From NCBI GenBank assembly GCA_964533865.1, contig CAZHRC010000013.1, positions 1-62,918 of the forward strand: a stretch of DNA of 62,918 nucleotides, given 5' to 3'. A program made the translations under genes and the position numbers. Source of the stretch: CAZHRC01 sp964533865. GTDB taxonomy: Bacteria; Bacillota; Clostridia; Tissierellales; Peptoniphilaceae. How positions within the stretch are numbered: position 1 is the first letter of the stretch; every line of letters begins with the position of its first letter. Under the pieces are notes generated by a model. That model worked only from the letters and a program-made list of their open reading frames with translations. It was not told the origin of the DNA and ran no database searches. Shown here one piece after another: positions 50,073 through 58,593 of the stretch.

Positions 50073-50801
50073 CTATCGGATCAGCAACAACACCGCCGAC
50101 AAAAATGTCACCAGTATAATCGCCCAACGAAACGAAGCGTCTTTTGCCTTTTTAAAATACTTTAATCCAATCACTGCCCCGACGACGATAAATGGCGCCA
50201 CAAACAGTGTGGTCTTCAACGTTTCAAAAGAAATCGCGCGCCATACAACGACTTGAAGGGGCAACTTCAACAGATTCACCACTAAGAACAACACTGCATT
50301 GGTTCCCATGTAATTCTTTTTATCGTAGCCCATAGACAACAAATACAGCGCCATCACAGCCCCTGAAGCGTTGCCGATCATCGAGGTGAAGCCTGCAGCC
50401 ACCCCCGTCGCCCCTTGAATGGCCTTGCCCAAGGCGACGGGTTTTGCACCGGATACCTCTCGATGGACCATCAAGGCTACCGAAACGAGAACGATTATCC
50501 CCAGTAACCTGCGAAAACCGTCGGCGTCAATGTAGCCGCCGACGACCGTCCCCAACAAAACCCCTGCCACCAACCCGGGGAGCAGGCGAGCAATCGCCTT
50601 CCAATCCACATTCTCGCGATAAAAAGCGATGGCGAAAAGATCGCCGACGATCAACATGGGAAGCATGGTGCCAGTGGATTGTTTGGGATCGAAAAACAAC
50701 GACAACAACGGCACTGTAATCCCGTTGATCCCCGGTATCCCCGTCTTTCCAAAACCCACGAGCACCCCCAACCCAATGAGAAATCGAAAATCAATCCCCA
50801 T
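50073..50801 (-). CDS. TauE/SafE-family permease
   Basis: A 242-residue membrane protein with seven or eight helices, beginning RFLIGLGVLVGFGKTGIPGI, with the family-type GLVAGVLLGTVVGGYI near 72-88 and GFTSMIGNASGAVMALYLLS near 138-157. Members export sulfite, sulfoacetate or other anions. It is two bases downstream of the FAH-family hydrolase, which suggests the hydrolase product or a related organic acid is the cargo (inference). Confidence 0.88.
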   Translation of the reverse strand: MGIDFRFLIGLGVLVGFGKTGIPGINGITVPLLSLFFDPKQSTGTMLPMLIVGDLFAIAFYRENVDWKAIARLLPGLVAGVLLGTVVGGYIDADGFRRLLGIIVLVSVALMVHREVSGAKPVALGKAIQGATGVAAGFTSMIGNASGAVMALYLLSMGYDKKNYMGTNAVLFLVVNLLKLPLQVVVWRAISFETLKTTLFVAPFIVVGAVIGLKYFKKAKDASFRWAIILVTFLSAVLLLIR

Positions 50802-50803
50802 GG

Positions 50804-51661
50804 CTAGGTGATATCATTGGTAATCGTACCGATGCCTTCCACTGTACAACTGACCACATCTCCGGCTTTTAAATACTTAGGCGGATCAAATCCCATCCCT
50901 ACTCCTTCCGGGGTTCCCGTGGCGATGATATCCCCAGGCTCCAATGTCATGCCTCGAGATAACTCGACGATAATACCCACCACATCGCGGATCATCACAG
51001 AAGTGTTTGAGCGTTGACGGTATTGGCCATTGACCGTGCTCGTCAGTTCCAAATTTAGAGGCCATTCGTACTCGTCTTTTGTCACGAGATAGGGGCCCAT
51101 CACACTGTAGTCGTCCATCCCCTTGCCCCGATACCATTGGACGTGCGCCATTTGAATGCCCCGAGAGGACAAGTCGTTAAAGACGGAGAAACCAAAAATG
51201 CCATCTACCGCTTCTTCCGGTGTGGCGTTGCGAAGCTTCTTGCCAATGACCACAGCCAACTCCACTTCATAATCCATGGACTCGTCCAGGTCAAAAGCGC
51301 CCTTCACCGGCTCGCCGTCACCTAATACACGATTGACCCGTTTGCCAAAATACTGGGACACAAAGGTTTCGGGATCGACGCTACCACCCAGCTCTTCAAT
51401 GTGGCCCACGTAGTTTTTGCCAACACAAATAATATCGTGAGGTGGATGAGGAATCGGTGCGCGCAGGGAAATGTCCTCTTCGTCAAAAATGGGGATGGCC
51501 TGATCCAAAATCGCCACATCCTCTGGGGTGTGATGGCGAATGTAATCCAACAACCCCGTGTATTCTCGAGACAGAGTAAGCCCATTTCCACAGACAATGC
51601 CGCCGTCTTTTTTGATGCCAAAGTACTCCCTACCATTGTGTTCAAAGGTTAAAAATTTCAT
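50804..51661 (-). CDS. Fumarylacetoacetate hydrolase-family protein
   Basis: A 285-residue FAH protein. The C-terminal domain has VGKNYVGHIEELGG near 78, the metal-binding YEVELAVVIGK near 132-142, IFGFSVFNDLSSRGIQM near 157 and the SRGMTLEPGDIIATGTPEGVGMG stretch. These cleave C-C bonds of acylpyruvates or decarboxylate oxaloacetate; the substrate is unknown. The frame begins earlier (51727), but GGAGGAGG precedes the ATG at 51661. Confidence 0.92.
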   Translation of the reverse strand: MKFLTFEHNGREYFGIKKDGGIVCGNGLTLSREYTGLLDYIRHHTPEDVAILDQAIPIFDEEDISLRAPIPHPPHDIICVGKNYVGHIEELGGSVDPETFVSQYFGKRVNRVLGDGEPVKGAFDLDESMDYEVELAVVIGKKLRNATPEEAVDGIFGFSVFNDLSSRGIQMAHVQWYRGKGMDDYSVMGPYLVTKDEYEWPLNLELTSTVNGQYRQRSNTSVMIRDVVGIIVELSRGMTLEPGDIIATGTPEGVGMGFDPPKYLKAGDVVSCTVEGIGTITNDIT

Positions 51662-51685
51662 GGTCCCTCCTCCACTTTTCTTTTC

Positions 51686-51714
51686 ATTATAATAACTTTT
51701 CACTACAATTGAAA
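51686..51714 (-). promoter_or_regulatory. Candidate promoter of the FAH gene
   Basis: TATAAT (51691-51686) with TTTCAA (51714-51709) at 17 bases on the minus strand. Confidence 0.45.
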
Positions 51715-51791
51715 CCCCCTCTCCCAAATCACAAAAATAATTTCAAAAAAAGAGGGTACACATAAGTATACCACTTTTAAGGAGGACAATT

Positions 51792-52046
51792 ATGCCAGAT
51801 CTTGTATTGTATATGAAAGCATCGTGCCCCTATTGCCAAAAAGTTCTACGATTTATGGATAAGCACGATATTGTACTGACCCAGCGCGATATCGACCTGA
51901 GCCAAAACGCCAGCGATACTCTCGTCGAAGTCGGTGGCCAACGCATGGTCCCTTGCCTATTCATCGACGGTAAACCCATGTACGAATCCAGCGATATCAT
52001 CGCCTACCTCAAAGATTTAAAAGAACAAGGCGCATTTGATCAGTAA
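51792..52046 (+). CDS. Glutaredoxin-like protein
   Basis: An 84-residue thioredoxin-fold protein with the redox pair CPYC at residues 12-15, cis-Pro loop RMVPCLFIDGKPMYESSDII near 52-70, and the full glutaredoxin length. It reduces disulfides or serves an unknown partner. AAGGAGG precedes the ATG. A single gene with its own terminator, divergent from the FAH operon. Confidence 0.93.
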   Translation: MPDLVLYMKASCPYCQKVLRFMDKHDIVLTQRDIDLSQNASDTLVEVGGQRMVPCLFIDGKPMYESSDIIAYLKDLKEQGAFDQ

Positions 52047-52086
52047 AACAAACCACCTCGTCACGTGATGAAGTGGTTTGTTTTTA
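52046..52086. terminator. Bidirectional terminator between the glutaredoxin and the response regulator
   Basis: AAACAAACCAC/GTGGTTTGTTT (52046-52056/52073-52083) with an inner CGTCACG/TGATG part; T run on the plus strand and TTTTA-type tail on the minus strand. Confidence 0.88.
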
Positions 52087-52094
52087 GATTCAAC

Positions 52095-52709
52095 CTATAT
52101 CCGCGGCTCTAAGTACCCAAGGTCGAGGGATCTATTGTAAGCTTCAATGGCGTTGGTGACATCAAGTTTCATATAGATGTTTTGAATGTGGTTGTACAGC
52201 GTTCTCTCACTGATGTAGAGTTGAGACGCCATCTCCGTTCGCGATAGCCCTGAACACAACAGTCTGATGATCTCGACCTCCCTCTCGGTCAGCGGATCCC
52301 CCATCTCATCCTTCGCAAAAGCTTGGGAAATCCGACTTCCCTTGCCAATGGTTGCCTCGATGCGGTTTAAGAGGGTTCTCAAATCAACCGATTTGTTGAT
52401 AAAATCATGCGCCCCTTTATCAAACGCCATTTTCTTGTAAATCGGTAAATCATAAGCCGATAACATAATCACCTTGAGCTTTTCATCGAGCTCAAAAATC
52501 TTTTCCAGCCATTTAATGCCGTTTTCCGAGGAACTCTGTTTCAGGTTATAATCCAGCAGTATCACGTTGTATTTGCCTTGGGACAAAGCCGCTTCCAACT
52601 GCTCACCAGTCTGAACGTAATCACAGACAGCGACCCTTTCGTCTTCAGTCAACAAATTCTTTAAGCTTTCGCCAAAGAGTATATGGTCATCAAATATCAG
52701 GATCTTCAT
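52095..52709 (-). CDS. NarL/FixJ-family response regulator
   Basis: A 204-residue regulator: receiver domain (1-120) with acidic pocket FDDH at 6-9 and the phospho-acceptor Asp53 in VILLDYNL, conserved Lys near 105 (FINKSV), then a LuxR-type helix-turn-helix (LTEREVEIIRLLCSGLSRTEMASQL; SERTLYNHIQNIYMKL). Overlaps the histidine kinase gene by four bases (ATGA), so they are a pair. It probably controls the ABC transporter upstream. Confidence 0.94.
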   Translation of the reverse strand: MKILIFDDHILFGESLKNLLTEDERVAVCDYVQTGEQLEAALSQGKYNVILLDYNLKQSSSENGIKWLEKIFELDEKLKVIMLSAYDLPIYKKMAFDKGAHDFINKSVDLRTLLNRIEATIGKGSRISQAFAKDEMGDPLTEREVEIIRLLCSGLSRTEMASQLYISERTLYNHIQNIYMKLDVTNAIEAYNRSLDLGYLEPRI

Positions 52710-53998
52710 TTCTTTTTCAACTCCATTGAAATATGCGGTGTTAGGACCCCTTCCTCAAAAGTATAGTGCAACACGCCATGTCGTTTTTTGATCAATGTCT
52801 CTACCATGACTATCCCTCTTTTCGCGATACTCGTGCGATCGTACTGATTGCTGTCGACCCCATCGTTAGCGCATTGCAATCTTAGAATTCCCCCTTCAAC
52901 ATCTCGATCGATGGACAGCGCTATCCATTTCGCGCAGGAATGCTTATAGGCGTTATTGATCAATTCTCGACTCACATTCAAGACACAGCGATAAAGCTCC
53001 TTATCCTCAAAGGCAAACCTCGATTGTTCATCAATACTCAACTGTATATCCATCCTCTGATCAGGATATAGCGGTTGAATACATGCGATCAGAGTATTGA
53101 TATTGTCCACCGCACTGTACTCTAAAAACACTTCTGAACTGTAAAAGTTTATGATTTTTCTCATCTTAGTCTCGAGATCGGTTAAAATGTCTCTTGATCG
53201 ATCAACATCTGGTGACGATAGGGACAACAAGTTTAATACCCCTCTTAATTGCTGGATGATATCGTCGTGTAACACCGACGCAAACTGCGCCCTCTCGTGG
53301 GAGATGTAGTCGACAAGAAAGTACAAATCGGTCGTTTCTTCATAAAATGCCTCACCATCATCGATCTTTTCAAAGAGATGAATCCGTGTAAACAACAGGA
53401 GTAACCATAGAATGATCTGGTAAATAATATTCACTGTTAGGGGGTCGAGATCCAAAACAATAGTCCCAATAACCGTACTCAAAATGGCGATGAGGAGTAT
53501 TCTATCCCGTATTTTAGGTGGAATCGGGATAAATGACACCCTGTCAATATGACGATAGCCATACTTTCGATAGGTGTCGTAAAATAAAACTAGGGTCACT
53601 AGCACCCCTGCCAACATCGACGATACATAGAAATAGACCGCTTGAGCTGTTAACCACACCACCAGCCAATACAATGCGTCTCTTTTATCATGCCAAAACC
53701 ACCTCGCTATCGACTGCCCCATGCTAACCGTAAATAGAATCACGAGAGAAAGCCTGTCCGGTGATGTTAACCCCAAAGTGATCACAGTGGCGACGACGAC
53801 ATGAACATCGTAGAAGCCACCAACTCTTTCATCGCGATCGACAATTTGTACATACAAAGCATTCATAGCGACAGCACCCAAAAGCAAAGAAGCTAGATTC
53901 ACACTACCGTATCCCACAGCGATTAAATTGTTTTTTGCGAAATAGCCCCACACAAAAAGGCTCATAGCGTGTGTCAGCGTCATCACATATTTTTTCAT
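52706..53998 (-). CDS. NarL-type sensor histidine kinase
   Basis: A 430-residue kinase with about six or seven N-terminal membrane helices (residues 1-205), then a HisKA_3-like dimerisation region with the phospho-acceptor His near residue 244 in ASVLHDDIIQQLRG, and an ATPase part with the N box VSRELINNAYKHSCAKWI near 345 and the glycine-poor segment RGIVMVETLIKKRHGVLHYTF. There is no large extracellular loop, so it likely senses membrane stress or its transporter, like kinases paired with ABC-2 exporters. Confidence 0.88.
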   Translation of the reverse strand: MKKYVMTLTHAMSLFVWGYFAKNNLIAVGYGSVNLASLLLGAVAMNALYVQIVDRDERVGGFYDVHVVVATVITLGLTSPDRLSLVILFTVSMGQSIARWFWHDKRDALYWLVVWLTAQAVYFYVSSMLAGVLVTLVLFYDTYRKYGYRHIDRVSFIPIPPKIRDRILLIAILSTVIGTIVLDLDPLTVNIIYQIILWLLLLFTRIHLFEKIDDGEAFYEETTDLYFLVDYISHERAQFASVLHDDIIQQLRGVLNLLSLSSPDVDRSRDILTDLETKMRKIINFYSSEVFLEYSAVDNINTLIACIQPLYPDQRMDIQLSIDEQSRFAFEDKELYRCVLNVSRELINNAYKHSCAKWIALSIDRDVEGGILRLQCANDGVDSNQYDRTSIAKRGIVMVETLIKKRHGVLHYTFEEGVLTPHISMELKKK

Positions 53999-54040
53999 CT
54001 CGTCTCATCCTTTTCTCAGCTACCTAAAGAAAAGCGCGAC

Positions 54041-54685
54041 CTAGAAGTAAGCCCCCACGATCCTCTCTTTAGAAATCCCCTTCCCATTCAGAATAATATA
54101 AACAATGAGTATAAGATATCTCAACCCTACCGACAACAGTCGATTTCCTTTCACGATGAAAATCATCTCTAAGGAAATCAATACCCCATTGATGATAGCC
54201 ATCTTTACCGGTATCGTCCCAAAGCGATTCATATCAACTGTTTTTAGAATCAAAACATTCAAGAGGATGGAATAGCAAAGTGTAACCCCGAAGTAATCCA
54301 TAAGGGCCAACACCGAAAAACCTCGATTCACAATAGCATTTAAGGTCAAATTCGGTATCAACAATAGGTTTGTGCTTATAAAAGTGATCATCACACTATT
54401 GGCGAAAAGCGTCGCGATCGATATATGATTTGCCAAGAACCACTCGGCTTTTTTACTGATTTTCACTTCTTGGAGCTGGTCCTTACTCAACTCGAATCCA
54501 AATACGATAAAAGCAAACACCAATCCCTTTAGCACAAAATCGTATGGGGCGAACCCCATGATCGGACCGCTATTCGAATCCCCGCTTTTTAGAGGTATCA
54601 TAAAGACCATCGAAATTGCCATCATAAAAAAATAGCCACGATGAAACGTTCTTTTTAGATTACCACTCAGTAAATTCATTCCCAT
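54041..54685 (-). CDS. ABC-2-type membrane subunit, 214 residues
   Basis: A hydrophobic protein with about six membrane helices (FFMMAISMVFMIPL near 20, FVLKGLVFAFIVFGFEL near 55, ATLFANSVMITFISTNLLLIPN near 95, and three more), no known motif. It begins inside the end of the preceding permease frame (the stop of that frame overlaps its first codons) and follows it in the same operon, so it is likely the second half of the exporter. GGAGG precedes the ATG by eight bases. Confidence 0.75.
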   Translation of the reverse strand: MGMNLLSGNLKRTFHRGYFFMMAISMVFMIPLKSGDSNSGPIMGFAPYDFVLKGLVFAFIVFGFELSKDQLQEVKISKKAEWFLANHISIATLFANSVMITFISTNLLLIPNLTLNAIVNRGFSVLALMDYFGVTLCYSILLNVLILKTVDMNRFGTIPVKMAIINGVLISLEMIFIVKGNRLLSVGLRYLILIVYIILNGKGISKERIVGAYF

Positions 54686-55392
54686 TTCGCCGTCCTCCGA
54701 ATCACATCTTCATGAGTTAAACCCTTTATCTTCTTCGAGGCAAATAAAATGAGCATCCCGCTCGTTAACACATTAATAACGATTAGTGTCGCGACAAGGC
54801 TCAGATGAGATTTCTGTAAAAAATCTAACAGAGATGATCAGATCATCGAGAGGGCGTAAATAAATAAAAAGCTGAAAAAGAACGTCATATTCTTTAAGAG
54901 TTTTAACCGCTGGACTCTCATGATCACAGTATTCATCATCAACAAGACCCCATATACCAGTGCAAAACTTGAAACCACAAATAGCATAAACACTTGTGGT
55001 GCTATCGTCCAATTCAACGTCATATAGTTCAATATAACAATCGCTAGAGGAATCACTCCGGCGATCCGGTACATTTCCATGGTGTAACCGTAGATCACAT
55101 CGCCTATCTCCAAGCCAGATCCCATAAAAAATTCGATTCGGCGACTCAGTTTATCCTTCACCGTCAGATCGACGATCATCGCGTTTCCAATAATCAACGC
55201 CAACCCTACAAGCATGGCATACGAAATCAACAATTGAAAGTCCATACCTCGAACCGACATGAAATCCAAGGTCATACAATAGGAAGTCAAGCCGCTAATC
55301 CCAGAAGCCATCACGAGATTTAATCGCGTCTCACCGCGATTTAAAAGATATCGCCTAGATGCTCTACTGATGTTTTGTTTCATCTCTGCCAC
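54676..55392 (-). pseudogene. ABC-2-type membrane subunit with an in-frame TGA stop
   Basis: The frame reads 184 residues (NISRASRRYLLNRGETRLNL to FSFLFIYALSMI) and stops at TGA (54840-54838). Directly beyond, the same frame continues for 53 sense codons with another membrane helix (LSLVATLIVINVLTSGMLIL) and a basic/acidic tail ending SKKIKGLTHEDVIRRTAKWE, then a proper stop that overlaps the next gene. Full design: 238 residues, six helices. Thus a single nonsense change, or a sequencing error, separates the last helix. The start overlaps the ATPase gene by 29 bases. Confidence 0.85.
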
Positions 55393-56059
55393 CTTCTTTG
55401 ATAAACACCGCTTCTAAGGGCTGCCCCTTTAAAGCGTCCATCGGAAGATTAAAGCAAATTTCTCCCGCCTTAAGCATTGTCACCGTATCGGCGATTTTTT
55501 CGACCTCACTCAAATCATGAGATGTGATGACAACCGTCTTTTTCATCCCTTTTAAGTCGTCAATCAATCTGCGAATCTCAACGCGAGCGATGGGATCCAC
55601 ACCGGACGTTGGTTCATCGAGCAGCACGATCTCCGAATCGATCAATACCACGATTAACAATGAGAGTTTTCGCTTCATACCTTTTGAATATTCGCTCACA
55701 CGCTTATCTAAGTGATTCGTAAGATCAAGCTGGGCACAATACGCCTTATAATTTTTTTCTGTCCCATCGTATCCAAAGTACTTTCCAAAGAGTTTAATAT
55801 TTTCCACGCCTGACAGGTCTTCATAGAGATAATCATTTTCTAATAACATCCCGTGATTTCCCGACATGAGGATCTCACCTTCATCGCTATCGTATAACCC
55901 CGTCATCAACCGCAAAAGAGTCGTCTTTCCGCTGCCGTTCGCTCCGATTACCGCATGAACACAGCCTTTTTCAATGGTTAGGCAAAAATTTGAGAAGATT
56001 TTTTTGCTCTTAAATGATTTCGAAATGGCGTTGATCGTTATTGCTGGCACATTGGTCAT
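55364..56059 (-). CDS. ABC transporter ATP-binding protein
   Basis: A 231-residue ATPase with Walker A GANGSGKTTLLRLM near residue 38, signature YSKGMKRKLSLL near 125 (the S-K-G-M form usual in ABC-2 exporters), Walker B EIVLLDEPTSGVDP and the H-loop His in VITSHDLSEVE. With the two permeases and the two-component pair downstream it forms an exporter-sensor unit reminiscent of the LnrJK-LnrLMN type, but the substrate is unknown. Confidence 0.92.
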   Translation of the reverse strand: MTNVPAITINAISKSFKSKKIFSNFCLTIEKGCVHAVIGANGSGKTTLLRLMTGLYDSDEGEILMSGNHGMLLENDYLYEDLSGVENIKLFGKYFGYDGTEKNYKAYCAQLDLTNHLDKRVSEYSKGMKRKLSLLIVVLIDSEIVLLDEPTSGVDPIARVEIRRLIDDLKGMKKTVVITSHDLSEVEKIADTVTMLKAGEICFNLPMDALKGQPLEAVFIKEGGRDETKHQ

Positions 56060-56230
56060 AGAGTGGTACCTCCTTCACTCAGATACTTTCTACCTCTTCC
56101 TACTTTGTCATCAAAGAACCCGTTGTATCATTTGCTCCCGTCCGTTGATACTCTAAGTATACTCTCCATCCCTGAATACCACATGAGTAAAAGTAGCACA
56201 CTTGCTCTAGGAACATCGCTATGAGCGCAC

Positions 56231-56268
56231 AAAAGCCGTATCGGAATAGTCTTTCCGATACGGCTTTT
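56231..56268. terminator. Terminator after barstar
   Basis: Perfect 16-bp stem AAAAGCCGTATCGGAA/TTCCGATACGGCTTTT, 28 bases after the barstar stop. The rest of 56060-56295 holds no gene. Confidence 0.88.
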
Positions 56269-56295
56269 GCAAAGAGTTCGCCGTGATGACTTGCT

Positions 56296-56562
56296 TTACA
56301 ACAACACCACTTCCACCCTTAAGTTTTCCTTTTCCAGTTCTTCAAACACTTCCAATAGCTTTTCGCCATAGGCACCAAGGTTTTCTCGGAGCCTTTGGTG
56401 ATGTCGTATGACGATTTCGATATCCGTCCATCCGGTCAACTCATCCCATAACGCGTCAAGATTGTTGCCATAGTAGTCCGGAAAGTCAAAGACTTCTTTT
56501 AAATAGCGATGGGCAATTTCTTTAGTCGCCATTTTTCGAGCGTCGAGGACGATTTTTCTCAT
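56296..56562 (-). CDS. Barstar-like ribonuclease inhibitor
   Basis: An 88-residue barstar. It has the family core IAHRYLKEVFDFPDYYGNNLDALWDELTGW, where the Asp and Trp after NNLDALWD correspond to the residues that plug the barnase active site. Overlaps the barnase gene by four bases (ATGA), assuring inhibitor is made with the toxin. Confidence 0.93.
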   Translation of the reverse strand: MRKIVLDARKMATKEIAHRYLKEVFDFPDYYGNNLDALWDELTGWTDIEIVIRHHQRLRENLGAYGEKLLEVFEELEKENLRVEVVLL

Positions 56563-57098
56563 TGGTCACCTCCGTAGAGCAACTCAAAGGTTTCATAGTG
56601 ATCGGCGGTGTAGTAAATCAACCCATCGGAAGAGTAGACGAGTCTGTGGGCTCCTCTGCGACCGCCATTGTAGTTGACGTCAGCTTCGAAGTAGTTCCGC
56701 CCCTTCTTTTCTGGCAAATTTCCCTCTCGGTTGCCAAAACGATCCCCACCGATAACGCCTTTGTCCGTCACTTCCCAAAGGTTGCCGCTTTGAGCATCCC
56801 ATCCCCGTTTTTGAGCTTCTTTTTTCGTGAGGTAATTCACGGGAAGCGTTCCAAAACGGTGAAGGTACGCTGCCACCTCCTCTACACTGTAATAGGGATG
56901 GTCCTTTTCAACGGCGATCTCTTCAGCAGAGGTCTCCTGCTCAGGAATCTCTGGGCCAACCGGCTCTGTGGATCGTGTCGTCGGTGTCTCTGTCGTAGAG
57001 ACCGAATCGATGACATAGGCACCGCACCCTGTGACAAGGCCGATCAGAACCAGCAGTAATCCTATAACTTTCCAAAATTTAGCCCTCAACCCGCTCAC
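56559..57098 (-). CDS. Barnase-like secreted ribonuclease lipoprotein
   Basis: A 179-residue protein: N-terminal hydrophobic signal with lipobox LVTGCG (residues 21-26), a Thr/Glu/Pro-rich linker to about residue 65, and a barnase domain (70-179). The active-site region aligns without gaps to barnase: Glu138 in YFEADVNY (Glu73), Arg148 and Arg152 in RRGAHRLVYSSDG (Arg83, Arg87), His167 in TADHYETF (His102). So it should be an active guanyl-specific RNase held on the outer membrane face or released. It sits between lpdA and barstar with four-base overlaps on both sides. Confidence 0.92.
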   Translation of the reverse strand: MSGLRAKFWKVIGLLLVLIGLVTGCGAYVIDSVSTTETPTTRSTEPVGPEIPEQETSAEEIAVEKDHPYYSVEEVAAYLHRFGTLPVNYLTKKEAQKRGWDAQSGNLWEVTDKGVIGGDRFGNREGNLPEKKGRNYFEADVNYNGGRRGAHRLVYSSDGLIYYTADHYETFELLYGGDQ

Positions 57099-58480
57099 CT
57101 CTTTTTGCTCAACCAGTGGATGGCTCTACCCTGAGCATCCAACGCCGCTTCCTTCCACCCTTCGCCGATGGTGGGATGGGGGTGAATGGTGGCGATAACC
57201 TCATCGACAGTCCTACCTGTGCTCATCGCCAACGCCATCTCCGTGATCAGTTCCGTTGCCTCAGGTCCCACCATGTGAGCTCCTAAAATGAGCTGGGTTT
57301 CGTCGTCGACGATCACCTTCATCAGTCCCTCTTCGCCGCCTTCGATAAGCGCTTTTCCATTGCCTCTCAAGGGAAAACTACCAACAGAATAGGCAGTGCC
57401 TCTGGCTTTGACTTCGCCTTCGGTCAGTCCGACAGCCCCAATTTGAGGCGAGGTGTAAATACAAGCGGCGACAGGTTTCGCCACCACCGCATCAATATAT
57501 CCTAAGGCGTATTCCACAACATCTACCCCTTGTTCCGAAGCCGCGTGGGCCAGCATTATCTTTCCATTGCAATCGCCAATCGCATATACGCCTGGTACGG
57601 AAGTCTCGTAATTGTCGTCGACGCAGATCGCTCCTCTTTCCGTTGCGATGCCCACTTTTTCCAAGCCGAGTCCCTCAATGTTCGGTCGGCGCCCGACGGC
57701 GACCAAAAGTTTTTCACACCGCATCTCAGAGGGTTTCCCTTTTTTCTCTAAAGATAAACGCAGACCCCCTTCCTCTTTTTCCACCTCGACCAATGCGGTA
57801 CTCGTCATAAAGGTGACGCCGCGTTTTTGAAGGGCTTTTTTCAGCACCTTCGCCATGCGCGGTTCTACCGTCGGCAGTATTTCCGACTCCATTTCAACGA
57901 TGGTGACCGCTGTCCCGGCTGCGCTATAAATCGAAGCCATCTCCACACCGATTACCCCACCGCCTAAAATCGCCATAGACGAGGGGATTTCAGCTAGGCT
58001 GAGCCCATCGGTACTATCGATGACCCCTTCGTAGTCGAGGCCAGGAATAGGCGGTTTTGAAGGAGAGGAGCCTGTCGCAAGGACGATGATATCTCCCTCT
58101 ATGGTTTCGCCGTCGACCAACACGGCTTTCTCACCACACAACACCGCATCGCCAGCGATCACCTCTACCCCGTTTGCCTGAAGCAAATTTTGAACCCCTG
58201 AGGTCAGTGTGTGCACCGTGCTGTCTTTGTGCGCTAAAAGAGCAGCCCAATCCAATCGCGCCTCCGAGACGACCAAACCCGGATAGTGATCCCCTTTTAA
58301 TTGTTGAAGCTCCTCTGTCGTGTGCAACAAGGCTTTTGTTGGAATGCACCCCACATTGAGGCATGTCCCTCCAATGGCACCGCGTTCGATAAGGGTGACA
58401 TCAGCCCCTAGTTGCGCTGCGCGAATCGATGACACATACCCGCCAGGGCCTGCGCCTATAATAATGATCTTTTTTGTCAT
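57095..58480 (-). CDS. lpdA: Dihydrolipoamide dehydrogenase
   Basis: A 461-residue flavoprotein that reoxidises dihydrolipoyl groups with NAD. Seen: FAD loop IIIIGAGPGGYVSSIRAAQLG at the start, redox pair in GGTCLNVGCIPTKALL near residue 38-46, NAD loop MAILGGGVIGVEMASIY near 170, GVYAIGDCNGKIMLAHAASEQG near 300 and the C-terminal HPHPTIGEGWKEA with the catalytic His-Glu pair. Full length. No E1/E2 or glycine-cleavage genes are nearby; instead the barnase gene overlaps its end. Confidence 0.94.
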   Translation of the reverse strand: MTKKIIIIGAGPGGYVSSIRAAQLGADVTLIERGAIGGTCLNVGCIPTKALLHTTEELQQLKGDHYPGLVVSEARLDWAALLAHKDSTVHTLTSGVQNLLQANGVEVIAGDAVLCGEKAVLVDGETIEGDIIVLATGSSPSKPPIPGLDYEGVIDSTDGLSLAEIPSSMAILGGGVIGVEMASIYSAAGTAVTIVEMESEILPTVEPRMAKVLKKALQKRGVTFMTSTALVEVEKEEGGLRLSLEKKGKPSEMRCEKLLVAVGRRPNIEGLGLEKVGIATERGAICVDDNYETSVPGVYAIGDCNGKIMLAHAASEQGVDVVEYALGYIDAVVAKPVAACIYTSPQIGAVGLTEGEVKARGTAYSVGSFPLRGNGKALIEGGEEGLMKVIVDDETQLILGAHMVGPEATELITEMALAMSTGRTVDEVIATIHPHPTIGEGWKEAALDAQGRAIHWLSKKR

Positions 58481-58509
58481 ATCGTCTTTCCTTTCTGTTC
58501 GATACCTCT

Positions 58510-58539
58510 ATCATACCCTTAACGGCTTTCGAATTGCAA
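58510..58539 (-). promoter_or_regulatory. Promoter of the lpdA-barnase-barstar operon
   Basis: TTGCAA (58539-58534), 18 bases, TATGAT (58515-58510) on the minus strand, about 30 bases before lpdA. Confidence 0.55.
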
Positions 58540-58550
58540 AAAATCTTCGT

Positions 58551-58588
58551 AAAAAAAACGGTCTCGAAAACGTCCTCCGAAACCGTTT
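58551..58588 (-). terminator. Terminator of the second ABC-2 exporter operon
   Basis: AAACGGTTTCG/CGAGACCGTTT on the minus strand (58588-58578/58566-58556), followed by eight T-range bases down to 58551. Confidence 0.88.
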
Positions 58589-58593
58589 AGCCT

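Noticed and set aside
54838..54840. TGA in the permease as selenocysteine
   Set aside because: The position is in a membrane helix end with no redox motif, and no SECIS-like hairpin follows directly; a nonsense change or read error is simpler.
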